Positions 54,207 through 62,079 of a stretch of 64,000 nucleotides of DNA are shown one piece after another. Location of the stretch: contig NZ_CP063814.1 of the NCBI RefSeq assembly GCF_015277875.1, forward strand, positions 1,240,001 through 1,304,000, written 5' to 3'. Origin of the DNA: Microbacterium luteum (lineage in GTDB: Bacteria > Actinomycetota > Actinomycetes > Actinomycetales > Microbacteriaceae). The translations under genes were made by a program, and so were the position numbers. The notes under the pieces were generated by a model. That model saw only the letters and a list, made by a program, of their open reading frames with translations. It was not told the origin of the DNA and made no database searches. Position 1 is the stretch's first letter, and each line of letters starts with the position of its first letter.

Positions 54207-54971
54207 GTGGTGACGTCGATGGATGAGGCGGCGGATGTGAACGACGAAGCGGACGCGCGCGCGGCGTGGCGCGAGGCCGTGGGCGTTGCGCTCGCCACGA
54301 GCGCCTACGGCGTGTCGTTCGGTGCCCTGGCGGTCGCGTCGGGACTGGACGTGTGGCAGGCGTGCGTGCTCAGCCTGCTGATGTTCACCGGCGGATCGCA
54401 GTTCGCCTTCGTCGGCGTCGTCGCCGCGGGCGGCGTGGCGGCCGCGCCCTCGGCGGTCGCGTCGGCGGCCCTGCTGGGGGTGCGCAACGTCGCCTACGGA
54501 ATGCGGATGTCCCCGATCATCGGACGACGCCTGGCCACGCGGCTGGCCGCGGCCCCGTTCACGATCGACGAGTCCACCGCCGTCTCGCTTGCCCGCGAGA
54601 CGCCGCGTGCGCGCACGATCGGGTTCTGGGTCACCGGGATCGGCATCTACGTCGGATGGAACCTGTCCACTCTCGCGGGCGCTCTCCTCGGCGACGTGCT
54701 CGGCGATCCGCGTGCGTACGGGCTGGACGCAGCTGCGGCCGCGGCGTTCCTCGCCCTGCTCTGGCCGCGCCTGCGGCACCGGCAGCCGATCGCGGTCGGG
54801 ATCGCCGCAGCCGTCGTCGCAACCCTCCTCACCCCCGTGCTGATGCCGGGCATCCCGGTTCTTGTCGCCGCCGTGGTGGCCGTCGTGGTCGGGTGGTTCA
54901 ACCTGCTGGGCCGCGAGGACCGTCCGCCCCGCGAGCCCGCCGACGCGCCCGAGCGGGAAGGGCTGCCGTGA
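54207..54971 (+). CDS. azlC: AzlC family branched-chain amino acid exporter subunit
   Basis: A 254-residue membrane protein of the AzlC (LIV-E) family, the large subunit of branched-chain amino acid exporters such as BrnFE. Early helices include SFGALAVASGLDVWQA and LLMFTGGSQFAFVGV, the family hallmark, followed by LLGVRNVAYGMRMSP and TIDESTAV. About eight helices are predicted. GTG 54207 has GGAG 7 nt upstream; GTG 54210 and ATG 54219 are alternatives. The stop overlaps the azlD start (GTGA). Confidence 0.9.
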   Translation: MVTSMDEAADVNDEADARAAWREAVGVALATSAYGVSFGALAVASGLDVWQACVLSLLMFTGGSQFAFVGVVAAGGVAAAPSAVASAALLGVRNVAYGMRMSPIIGRRLATRLAAAPFTIDESTAVSLARETPRARTIGFWVTGIGIYVGWNLSTLAGALLGDVLGDPRAYGLDAAAAAAFLALLWPRLRHRQPIAVGIAAAVVATLLTPVLMPGIPVLVAAVVAVVVGWFNLLGREDRPPREPADAPEREGLP

Positions 54972-55282
54972 ACCTCTGGACCGCGGTGCTGATCGCCTCG
55001 ATCATCTGCGTGGCGTTGAAGACGGTCGGCTACCTCATCCCGCCACGCTGGCTCGAGGCGCCGCGTCCCGCCCGCATCGCCGATCTGCTCACGGTGGCGC
55101 TGCTTGCCGCGCTCGTGGCCGTGCAGACGCTCGGTGACGGGCAGGCGGTGACCGTCGATGCGCGGGTGCCGGCGGTGCTCGTCGCGGCGGGGCTGCTGCT
55201 GCTGCGCGCACCGTTCCTCGTCGTCGTCGCCCTTGCCGCGGCGACGGCCGCCCTGCTGCGCCTGGTCGGCTGGGCGGCGTGA
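54968..55282 (+). CDS. azlD: AzlD family small subunit
   Basis: A 104-residue membrane protein with four hydrophobic helices, the small partner (AzlD/BrnE) of AzlC. It has VALKTVGYLIPPRWL near the N-terminus, an ADLLTVALLAALVAVQTL helix and a last LLRAPFLVVV helix, all in line with the family. The GTG overlaps the azlC stop by 4 nt, the expected coupling for a two-subunit exporter. With threonine ammonia-lyase elsewhere in the window it may bear on branched-chain amino acid balance, but no direct link is seen. Confidence 0.9.
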   Translation: MNLWTAVLIASIICVALKTVGYLIPPRWLEAPRPARIADLLTVALLAALVAVQTLGDGQAVTVDARVPAVLVAAGLLLLRAPFLVVVALAAATAALLRLVGWAA

Positions 55283-55305
55283 CGCCCTCGGACTAGGCTG
55301 TCACG

Positions 55306-55689
55306 GTGAACTCGTCCCTCCCGGTGCGCCTGGCCACGTGGGCCCTCGCCTTCGTCATCGGAGCCTTCTACGGCCTCGCGGGCACGATCGGCCACTCCTA
55401 CGCGATCGTGGGCATCCCCGTCGGCCTCGTCGTCGCGATCATCGGCTCGGCGGCCCTCCTCCTGGCGGTGCGGCTGCTCACGGCCGATCGCTGGTCGACC
55501 CTGGCAACGGGAGGGGGGATGATGGTCTCGACCCTCGTCTTCTCGGGTGAGGGGCCGGGCGGGTCCGTCGTGGTGCCGCAGACGGAGATCTCCCTCGTGT
55601 GGACCTTCGCGGTGCCGCTGGTCGTGGCGCTCGCGGTCGCCTGGCCGAGCCTGCCGTCGGTCGACGAAGCCGCCACGCGTGACGCGTAG
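55306..55689 (+). CDS. Small membrane protein, DUF6113-like
   Basis: A 127-residue protein with four predicted transmembrane helices (about 9-29, 33-55, 65-85 and 97-115). Its position just before fdxA and dapC resembles actinobacterial DUF6113 proteins; the family name is a tentative assignment. GTG 55306 is leaderless, TAGGCT (55294-55299) lying 6 nt upstream. Its stop codon TAG forms the first three bases of the fdxA -10 element. The function is unknown. Confidence 0.6.
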   Translation: MNSSLPVRLATWALAFVIGAFYGLAGTIGHSYAIVGIPVGLVVAIIGSAALLLAVRLLTADRWSTLATGGGMMVSTLVFSGEGPGGSVVVPQTEISLVWTFAVPLVVALAVAWPSLPSVDEAATRDA

Positions 55690-55698
55690 ACTGAGACC

Positions 55699-56019
55699 GT
55701 GACGTATGTGATCGCCCTCCCGTGCGTGGATGTCAAAGACCGCGCCTGCATCGACGAGTGTCCGGTCGACTGCATCTACGAGGGCGAGAGATCTCTCTAC
55801 ATCCACCCCGATGAGTGCGTCGACTGCGGAGCCTGCGAGCCGGTGTGCCCCGTCGAGGCGATCTACTACGAGGACGACCTGCCCGACGAATGGCAGGACT
55901 ACTACAAGGCCAACGTCGAATTCTTCGACGACATCGGCTCGCCCGGTGGTGCCGCGAAGGTCGGCGTGATCGCCAAGGACCACCCGGTCATCGCCGCCCT
56001 CCCGCCGCAAGAGCACTGA
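55699..56019 (+). CDS. fdxA: Seven-iron ferredoxin FdxA
   Basis: A 106-residue actinobacterial ferredoxin with one [3Fe-4S] and one [4Fe-4S] cluster, serving as a low-potential electron carrier. Cysteines C9, C17, C21 and C25 and the second set C40, C43, C46 and C50 ([12 protein letters not shown]) are intact. The acidic C-terminal extension (about 60-106) is typical of FdxA. GTG 55699 is leaderless (TAGACT 55687-55692, 6 nt). dapC begins 4 nt after its stop, so the two are cotranscribed; the pairing is common in actinobacteria. Confidence 0.95.
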   Translation: MTYVIALPCVDVKDRACIDECPVDCIYEGERSLYIHPDECVDCGACEPVCPVEAIYYEDDLPDEWQDYYKANVEFFDDIGSPGGAAKVGVIAKDHPVIAALPPQEH

Positions 56020-56022
56020 TCC

Positions 56023-57135
56023 GTGGGAGTCGCAGACCTCGCCGACTACCCCTGGGATGCGGTCGCTCCGTATGCGGAGCGGGCGCGCGCCCATCCCGAC
56101 GGGATCGTCGACCTGTCGGTCGGCTCGCCCGTCGACCCGACTCCGGCGGTGGTCGCCGCCGCCATCGCGGCGGCGACGGACGCCCACGCTTACCCGCAGA
56201 CCGTCGGCACGCCGGCCCTGCGCGAGGCGATCGTGCGCTGGTACGAGCGGCGGCGCGGCGTGACGGGGCTGACCACCGCGAACGTGCTCCCGACCATCGG
56301 GTCGAAAGAGCTCGTGGCGCTGCTGCCGTTGCTGCTCGGCCTCGGCTCCGGAGACATCGTCGTGCATCCGCGCGCCGCGTACCCCACGTACGAGGTCGGC
56401 GCACGTCTGGTCGGAGCGGTGCCGCTCGCCGCCGACGATCCCGCGGAGTGGCCCGCCGGCACCCGGCTGGTGTGGCTGAACTCGCCCGGCAACCCTGACG
56501 GACGGGTGCGGGATGCCGCGGCCCTGCGCGCCGCGGTCGAACGGGCCCGGGAACTCGGTGCCGTCGTCGCATCGGACGAGTGCTACGCGCTGCTCGGATG
56601 GGATGCGCCGTGGGATGCCGTCGGCGTGCCGTCGGCGCTCGAGCCCGGCGTGACCGGTGGTGATCTCGCCGGCGTGCTCTCGGTGTATTCGCTGAGCAAG
56701 CAGTCCAACCTCGCGGGGTATCGGGCCGCGTTCGTCGCCGGCGACCCGGCGCTCATCGCCTCGCTGCTGACCGCCCGCAAGCACCTCGGGCTCATGCTGC
56801 CCGGGCCCGTGCAGGCGGCGATGATCGCGGCGCTCGACGACGACGCGCACGTCGACGCGCAGCGCGAGCTCTACCGCCGTCGCCGAGACGTGCTTCTTCC
56901 CGCTGTGCGCGAGGCGGGCTTCCGCGTCGACGCGAGCGAGGCGGGGCTCTACCTGTGGGCGACCGAGGGACGTGACGCGTGGGAGAGTCTCAGCCGGCTC
57001 GCCGACCTCGGGATCCTCGCCGGTCCTGGGCACTTCTACGGTGCCCACCATCCGCAGCACGTTCGCTTCTCGCTCACCGCCGCCGACGAGCGGATCGACG
57101 CCGCGGCGACGCGCCTGCGCGCTACCGTGCGCTGA
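56023..57135 (+). CDS. dapC: Succinyldiaminopimelate transaminase
   Basis: A 370-residue class I/II aminotransferase that makes N-succinyl-L,L-diaminopimelate in lysine and peptidoglycan-precursor synthesis. The Schiff-base lysine is in YSLSKQSNLAGYR near residue 225. WLNSPGNPDG (Asn contacting PLP) and a C-terminal HVRFSL Arg are conserved. The FdxA-DapC order is the usual actinobacterial context and supports this substrate over other aminotransferases. DapD and DapE of the same pathway lie 3-5 kb downstream. The GTG start has only a weak ribosome-binding site, suggesting coupling to fdxA. Confidence 0.9.
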   Translation: MGVADLADYPWDAVAPYAERARAHPDGIVDLSVGSPVDPTPAVVAAAIAAATDAHAYPQTVGTPALREAIVRWYERRRGVTGLTTANVLPTIGSKELVALLPLLLGLGSGDIVVHPRAAYPTYEVGARLVGAVPLAADDPAEWPAGTRLVWLNSPGNPDGRVRDAAALRAAVERARELGAVVASDECYALLGWDAPWDAVGVPSALEPGVTGGDLAGVLSVYSLSKQSNLAGYRAAFVAGDPALIASLLTARKHLGLMLPGPVQAAMIAALDDDAHVDAQRELYRRRRDVLLPAVREAGFRVDASEAGLYLWATEGRDAWESLSRLADLGILAGPGHFYGAHHPQHVRFSLTAADERIDAAATRLRATVR

Positions 57136-57326
57136 GGGCGCCGTAGGAGGGATCCACCATCGGGTGCGGTCCATCTTTGGTCGTGTCATCAGTGGGCGCC
57201 CGCCATGGGTAGGCTGTAGAACGCGCGGCCATCGCGAACATCGCCTTCCGCGCCGACCCGAGGGCACCACCCGGTGCCGGACGGGTCGACGACCCCCGGG
57301 ACGACCAGAAATCGCGAGGAGGCGCC
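57136..57326 (+). promoter_or_regulatory. Promoter and leader of citrate synthase
   Basis: TAGGCT (57210-57215) is a candidate -10, giving a leader of about 105 nt. It contains the hairpin GGCACC-ACCC-GGTGCC (57263-57278). CGAGGAGGCG supplies a strong Shine-Dalgarno. Confidence 0.5.
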
Positions 57327-58622
57327 GTGAGCGACGCGGGCATTCAGCAGGACAACGCCACCATCACCATCGGTGGCACCACGACCGAATATCCGCTGGT
57401 GCACGGCACCGAGGGCGCGCCGAGCATCGATGTCTCGGCGCTGACGAAGAAGACCGGTTACACGGCGCTCGACTACGGCTTCGTCAACACCGCCGCGACC
57501 AAGTCGTCGATCACCTACATCGACGGCGATCAAGGCATCCTGCGCTATCGCGGGTACCCCATCGAACAGCTCGCCACCCATTCCAGCTACCTCGAGGTGG
57601 CGTGGCTGCTCCTGTACGGCGAGCTGCCGAGCGCCTCGGAGCTCGAGGCCTTCGACGGACGCATCCGTCGTCACACGCTTCTCCACGAAGACCTCAAGCG
57701 CTTCTTCTCGTCGCTGCCGCCGACCGCGCACCCCATGTCGGTGCTCTCGGCGGCGACCGCCGCTCTTTCGACGTACTACGAGAACGAGTCCGACCCGCAC
57801 AATCCCGAGCACGTGGAGCTCAACACCATCCGCATGCTCGCCAAGCTCCCGGTGATCGCGGCGTACGCGCACAAGAAGAGCGTCGGGCAGGCGTTCCTCT
57901 ATCCCGACAACGGGCTGAGCTTCGTCGACAACTTCCTGAAGCTCAACTTCGGTGTGCTCAGCGAGATCTACGAGGTCAACCCCGTCATGTCTCGGGCCCT
58001 GGAGCGCCTCCTCATCCTTCACGAGGACCACGAGCAGAACGCCTCCACGTCGACCGTTCGGCTGGTCGGCTCGACCGGAGCGAATCAGTTCTCCTCGATC
58101 TCGGCGGGCATCAACGCCCTGTACGGACCCCTCCACGGCGGCGCCAACGAGGCCGTGCTGGCGATGCTCGCGCAGATCCGGGATTCGGGTGAGAGCGTGC
58201 AGCGATTCGTCGAGCGCGTCAAGAACAAAGAAGACGGCGTGAAGCTCATGGGCTTCGGACATCGCGTCTACAAGAACTACGATCCGCGCGCGAAGCTCGT
58301 CAAGGAGTCGGCCGACGAGGTGCTCGAAGCGCTCGGTGTCAGCGATCCGCTCCTCGATCTCGCCAAGGAGCTCGAGGAGATCGCCCTCAGCGACGATTAC
58401 TTCCGGGAGCGCCGCCTGTACCCGAACGTCGACTTCTACACCGGCGTGATCTACAAGGCGATGGGCTTCCCGACGCGGATGTTCACCCCCCTGTTCGCCA
58501 TCGGCCGTCTGCCGGGATGGCTCGCCCACTGGCGCGAGATGCAGACCGATCCGCAGACCAAGATCGGCCGGCCGCAGCAGCTGTACGTCGGGTCGGCCGA
58601 ACGCCGGTACCCCGGCGCCTGA
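57327..58622 (+). CDS. gltA: Citrate synthase
   Basis: A 431-residue type II (hexameric, gram-negative-like) citrate synthase that condenses oxaloacetate and acetyl-CoA at the TCA entry. The active-site motifs are GPLHGGANEAV (His) and MGFGHRVYKNYDPRA (His), with the Asp in NVDFYTGV near residue 370. GDQGILRYRGYPIEQLA is the conserved N-terminal strand. The long N-terminal beta domain separates it from the shorter methylcitrate synthases. GTG 57327 has GAGGAGG upstream. Fumarase at 11 kb is the other TCA enzyme in the window. Confidence 0.96.
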   Translation: MSDAGIQQDNATITIGGTTTEYPLVHGTEGAPSIDVSALTKKTGYTALDYGFVNTAATKSSITYIDGDQGILRYRGYPIEQLATHSSYLEVAWLLLYGELPSASELEAFDGRIRRHTLLHEDLKRFFSSLPPTAHPMSVLSAATAALSTYYENESDPHNPEHVELNTIRMLAKLPVIAAYAHKKSVGQAFLYPDNGLSFVDNFLKLNFGVLSEIYEVNPVMSRALERLLILHEDHEQNASTSTVRLVGSTGANQFSSISAGINALYGPLHGGANEAVLAMLAQIRDSGESVQRFVERVKNKEDGVKLMGFGHRVYKNYDPRAKLVKESADEVLEALGVSDPLLDLAKELEEIALSDDYFRERRLYPNVDFYTGVIYKAMGFPTRMFTPLFAIGRLPGWLAHWREMQTDPQTKIGRPQQLYVGSAERRYPGA

Positions 58623-58628
58623 GCGGGG

Positions 58629-58654
58629 CGGGGCCGCGCGGTCGATCGGCTCCG
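58629..58654. terminator. Putative terminator between gltA and a convergent gene
   Basis: CGGGGCCG (58629-58636) with CGGCTCCG (58647-58654), one G-U pair, 10-nt loop. It is modest but lies 7 nt after the gltA stop. Confidence 0.45.
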
Positions 58655-58665
58655 AGAACGACGGC

Positions 58666-59328
58666 TCAGCCGCCGGCGGGGGAGAACGTGTAGGAGAGCC
58701 CCACAGGTGCGTCTTCGCCCCGGATCGTGACCATCGCCCCGATCGTCATGCCGTTTGCCGTGACCGGCGGAAGTGCGGCCGCGTATTCACCGTCCGACGC
58801 GCCCGACGCGGCGGTGAGCTCCTCCTCCAGACGCGAGAAGTCCTCTTCGCGCCATCCCCAGGTCTCGGCGTCCTCCCGGAGCTGCCCGACCGCCGCCGTC
58901 CACGATGTCGGCGCGACGGGACGCAGCTCGACGGTGGTCACCGAGTCGGCGTCGGTCGTCAGCGTGAGCGCTTCGACGAGCTCGACGCTCGCGACGCCGT
59001 CGTCGCCGAGCAGGATGGCTCGCACCGGGACCAGGGGCTCCACCTGCTGCGAACCGGACGCGGGGAGCCCGAGGGATGCAGCCGGCTCCGCCGTCTCGCG
59101 AAGATCGATGCGGACGACCCCCTGTCGGGTGAGGTAGTCCACTCCGGCACGGGTGAACGTCGACATGCCGTCGTCGGTCACCTGGTCCGTCGACGGCGTC
59201 TGGGCCGGATCGGTCCACCACGAGTTCTGGATCGACAGGGCGCCCCACGCGATGGCCACGCAGATGATCGCGACCACGGTGATCGGCACCCATGACAGCG
59301 CACGCCGATGCCGTCGGGTCAGGCGCAT
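58666..59328 (-). CDS. Membrane-anchored exported protein, unknown function
   Basis: A 220-residue protein. A basic N-terminus (MRLTRRHRR), one transmembrane helix at about 14-33, and an acidic Thr/Ala/Glu-rich extracytoplasmic domain that I cannot place in a family. A segment WGWREEDFSRLEEEL suggests a helix near residue 155. The ATG at 59328 overlaps a 12-codon upstream reading frame that starts right after a -10 (see the separate entry), so its translation may depend on reinitiation. Confidence 0.6.
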   Translation of the reverse strand: MRLTRRHRRALSWVPITVVAIICVAIAWGALSIQNSWWTDPAQTPSTDQVTDDGMSTFTRAGVDYLTRQGVVRIDLRETAEPAASLGLPASGSQQVEPLVPVRAILLGDDGVASVELVEALTLTTDADSVTTVELRPVAPTSWTAAVGQLREDAETWGWREEDFSRLEEELTAASGASDGEYAAALPPVTANGMTIGAMVTIRGEDAPVGLSYTFSPAGG

Positions 59329-59357
59329 GGCCCGCGGCGCGAGGACGGCAGCATCAT
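59319..59357 (-). CDS. Leaderless 12-codon upstream ORF overlapping the start of the next gene
   Basis: TAGCCT (59370 to 59365) is followed after 7 nt by ATG ATG, opening a frame for MMLPSSRRGPCA and ending in TGA at 59321-59319. The start codon of the 220-residue gene (59328) lies within it in another frame. The spacing is that of true leaderless genes here. It is probably a regulatory or coupling uORF; the peptide itself may have no function. Confidence 0.4.
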   Translation of the reverse strand: MMLPSSRRGPCA

Positions 59358-59367
59358 GCTTCTCAGG

Positions 59368-59973
59368 CTACGCGTCATCCGGTTGCTCCTCCGGTGGCGG
59401 AAGGCGCCGCCGATGCCGGATCGAGACGACGGTGCCGAGGATCTTGAACGGCAGCACTTCGCCGAAACGGTGGTCGGCGGCGCGCCGCAGGCGTGAGGCG
59501 AGGTCGGGTCGCTGCTCGGCGAGGGCGGCTCGTGCCATCTCGGCGTGCGGGGAATTGGACACGATCGCTATCGATTCGGCGTCTTCGATCAGGGGGATGA
59601 TCTCGCGGAGGTTCTCCCGGGTCGACCGGCTCCCGGTCTCCAGGGCGATGGGTCCGCGGTAACCGCGCTCGCGGGCATAGCGCGCCATGATGCGTGCTTC
59701 CGGAACGGAGCTGTGCACTGCCCCGCCGCTCAGCACGAGCACCGTGCGCGGAACCCGCGGATCGATGGAGCGGATGCCCGCTCGCACGCGGTAGCGGTTG
59801 ACGGCGTTCGCGCGCACGCCGCGATTGCCGTACCCGAGCACGACGATGGCTTCGACCCGGGGAGGCGTCGTGCGGCGGCGGGGAAGTCCGCGCCGGCTGG
59901 AGAGCCAGTGGTAGACATCGGCGGCGAGGGCGACCGCGATGACCGTGGCGACCGCGATCGTCGCCCCGGTCAT
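59368..59973 (-). CDS. YdcF/ElyC-type DUF218 family protein
   Basis: A 201-residue protein with an N-terminal transmembrane helix (about 3-22) and a DUF218 (YdcF/SanA/ElyC) domain. IVVLGYGNRG near residue 45, VLVLSGGAVHSSVPEARIMARYA near residue 85 and ETGSRSTRENL near residue 120 are the family signatures. ElyC and SanA act in envelope integrity or vancomycin tolerance in enterobacteria; the role here is unknown. ATG 59973 is chosen as the Met before the membrane helix. It lies 31 nt after the dapD stop and is probably in the dapD transcript. Confidence 0.82.
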   Translation of the reverse strand: MTGATIAVATVIAVALAADVYHWLSSRRGLPRRRTTPPRVEAIVVLGYGNRGVRANAVNRYRVRAGIRSIDPRVPRTVLVLSGGAVHSSVPEARIMARYARERGYRGPIALETGSRSTRENLREIIPLIEDAESIAIVSNSPHAEMARAALAEQRPDLASRLRRAADHRFGEVLPFKILGTVVSIRHRRRLPPPEEQPDDA

Positions 59974-60004
59974 CGCCGGGTTCCGCCGCACGTGCCGGTC
60001 CGGT

Positions 60005-60961
60005 TCAGGCGTGGAGGGCCTCGTTGAGCGTGACGCCCACGCCCGCTCGGGCGAGGGCCTCGATCGCTCCCGTGACGGAGTTGCGTCGCAGCAGCACGCC
60101 GTCGCGCCCGGAGAGGTCGCCCCCCTTGACGGTCGGGCGGCCGCCGTCGGCGACCGGCGGCTGATCGGCGAGCACGATCTTCGATCCGGCGGTGACGTAG
60201 AGCCCCGCCTCGACGACGCAGTCGTCGCCCAGCGAGATGCCGATGCCGGCATTGGCGCCCAGCAGCGTGCGCGCGCCGATCGACACCTTGTGGGTGCCGC
60301 CGCCGGAGAGGGTTCCCATGATCGACGCGCCGCCGCCGATGTCGCTGCCGTCGCCGACGACCACACCCTGCGAGATGCGTCCCTCGACCATCGACGCGCC
60401 GAGCGTGCCCGCGTTGAAGTTCACGAAGCCCTCGTGCATGACGGTCGTCCCGGGCGACAGGTAGGCACCGAGTCGCACACGCGACGCGTCGGCGATGCGG
60501 ACGCCCTCGGGCGTGACGTAGTCGAGCAGGCGCGGGAACTTGTCCAGCCCCTGCACCTGGATTCCCTCGCGCGCCAGGAAGGGGCGCAGCCGCGTGGCAT
60601 CGTCGGGGTGCATCGGCCCGGCGTTGGTCCAGGCGACGTTGGGCAGATGCCCGAAGATCCCGTCGAGGTTCAGACCGTTCGGGGCGACGAGGCGGTGGGA
60701 CAGCGCGTGCAGTCGCAGGTAGGCGTCGGATGTGCCGGTCGGCGCGGCATCCAGGTCGATCTCCAGCGTCACCAGCTCGACGGAGACGGCGCGGCGCTCG
60801 TCGGGCACGGCCAGGTGGTCGAGGTTCTCGGTCGCCTTCGCGGGGTCGTATCCGCCGGGGATGCGGCCGGCAGCCGGGGACGGGAACCAGGTGTCCAGCA
60901 CCGTCCCCGACTCGGTCACCGTCGCCAGGCCCGTGCCCCAGACCCATCGTTCGTCGCTCAT
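60005..60961 (-). CDS. dapD: Tetrahydrodipicolinate N-succinyltransferase
   Basis: A 318-residue trimeric left-handed beta-helix enzyme that succinylates tetrahydrodipicolinate in the succinylase branch of diaminopimelate synthesis. The hexapeptide repeats run from about residue 160 to 270 (for example GTLGASMVEGRISQGVVVG split as repeating G-x-x segments). It is the actinobacterial DapD form, longer than the proteobacterial one. ATG 60961 is leaderless, TAGCGT (60974 to 60969) lying 7 nt upstream. It is divergent from dapE, so both succinylase genes share one control region. Confidence 0.94.
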   Translation of the reverse strand: MSDERWVWGTGLATVTESGTVLDTWFPSPAAGRIPGGYDPAKATENLDHLAVPDERRAVSVELVTLEIDLDAAPTGTSDAYLRLHALSHRLVAPNGLNLDGIFGHLPNVAWTNAGPMHPDDATRLRPFLAREGIQVQGLDKFPRLLDYVTPEGVRIADASRVRLGAYLSPGTTVMHEGFVNFNAGTLGASMVEGRISQGVVVGDGSDIGGGASIMGTLSGGGTHKVSIGARTLLGANAGIGISLGDDCVVEAGLYVTAGSKIVLADQPPVADGGRPTVKGGDLSGRDGVLLRRNSVTGAIEALARAGVGVTLNEALHA

Positions 60962-60968
60962 GCCGTCC

Positions 60969-60999
60969 ACGCTACCGGCTGCGATGCGGTCGTTAGACT
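60969..60999. promoter_or_regulatory. Divergent leaderless promoters of dapD and dapE
   Basis: TAGCGT on the minus strand (60974-60969), 7 nt from the dapD ATG, and TAGACT on the plus strand (60994-60999), 6 nt from the dapE ATG. The -10s are 19 bp apart. Confidence 0.65.
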
Positions 61000-61005
61000 C
61001 GGGGG

Positions 61006-62079
61006 ATGCCGGACCTCGACCTCACCGCAACGTCCGTCGACCTCACGCGCGCGATCTGCGACATGCCCAGCGTCTCGGACGACGAGACCGTGCTGGCCGA
61101 TGCCATTCACCTCGCTCTCGCCGAGCACGGTCACCTCGACCTGCATCGCGACGGCGACACGATCGTCGCACGCACCCATCTCGGTCGTGACCGCCGCGTC
61201 GTCATCGCCGGGCACATCGACACCGTTCCGATCAATCAGAACGTGCCCACGCGCGACATCGAGATCGACGGCGAGCCGTTCATCTGGGGTCGTGGGACGG
61301 TCGACATGAAGGCCGGCGTCGCCGTGCAGCTGAAGCTGGCGGCGGAGCTCACGTCGTCCAACGTCGATGTGACGTGGATGTGGTACGACCACGAGGAGGT
61401 CGCGGCCGAACGCAACGGTCTGACCCGCCTCGCGCGGAACAGTCCCGAGCTGTTCGCCGGCGACTTCGCGATCCTCGGCGAACCGTCCAACGGGGAGGTG
61501 GAGGGCGGCTGCAACGGCAACCTGCGCGCCGTCGTGCGCACCGAAGGGGTCAGAGCCCACAGTGCGCGCTCGTGGATCGGCGAGAACGCGATCCACAAGG
61601 CCGCTCCCATCCTCGCCCGCCTCGCGGAGTACCGCGCGCGGGAGGTCACCGTCGAAGGCCTCGCCTACCGCGAGGGGCTCAACGCGGTGCACGTGCGCGG
61701 AGGGGTGGCCGGCAACGTCATCCCCGACGCGTGCGAGGTCGAGGTGAACTACCGGTTCGCGCCCAGTCGCGACGGCGCCGAGGCGGAGCGCCATGTGCGC
61801 GAGGTCTTCGCGGGCTTCGACGTCGAGGTCGTCGACCTCGCCGAAGGGGCGCGACCCGGGCTCGATTCGCCGCTGGCGCAGGAGTTCCTCACGGCCGTCG
61901 GTGCCGAACCGCGCCCGAAGTACGGGTGGACGGACGTGGCACGGTTCTCGGCCATGGGCGTTCCCGCCGTCAACTACGGTCCCGGCGACCCGCACCTCGC
62001 ACATCACGACGAGGAGCGGGTCCCCGTGGCGCAGATCGTCGAGGTCGAGCGCGGTCTGCGAGCGTGGCTGACCGCGTGA
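61006..62079 (+). CDS. dapE: Succinyl-diaminopimelate desuccinylase
   Basis: A 357-residue M20-family metallopeptidase-fold enzyme that releases succinate from N-succinyl-L,L-diaminopimelate. Metal-ligand motifs are AGHIDTVP near residue 70, WGRGTVDMKAGV near residue 96 and YDHEEVAAERNG near residue 125 (Glu-Glu catalytic pair). LGEPSN and GWTDVARFS follow. The succinylase genes dapC and dapD nearby support this over other M20 peptidases. The leaderless ATG and the overlap of its stop with the next GTG (GTGA) are clear. Confidence 0.94.
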   Translation: MPDLDLTATSVDLTRAICDMPSVSDDETVLADAIHLALAEHGHLDLHRDGDTIVARTHLGRDRRVVIAGHIDTVPINQNVPTRDIEIDGEPFIWGRGTVDMKAGVAVQLKLAAELTSSNVDVTWMWYDHEEVAAERNGLTRLARNSPELFAGDFAILGEPSNGEVEGGCNGNLRAVVRTEGVRAHSARSWIGENAIHKAAPILARLAEYRAREVTVEGLAYREGLNAVHVRGGVAGNVIPDACEVEVNYRFAPSRDGAEAERHVREVFAGFDVEVVDLAEGARPGLDSPLAQEFLTAVGAEPRPKYGWTDVARFSAMGVPAVNYGPGDPHLAHHDEERVPVAQIVEVERGLRAWLTA

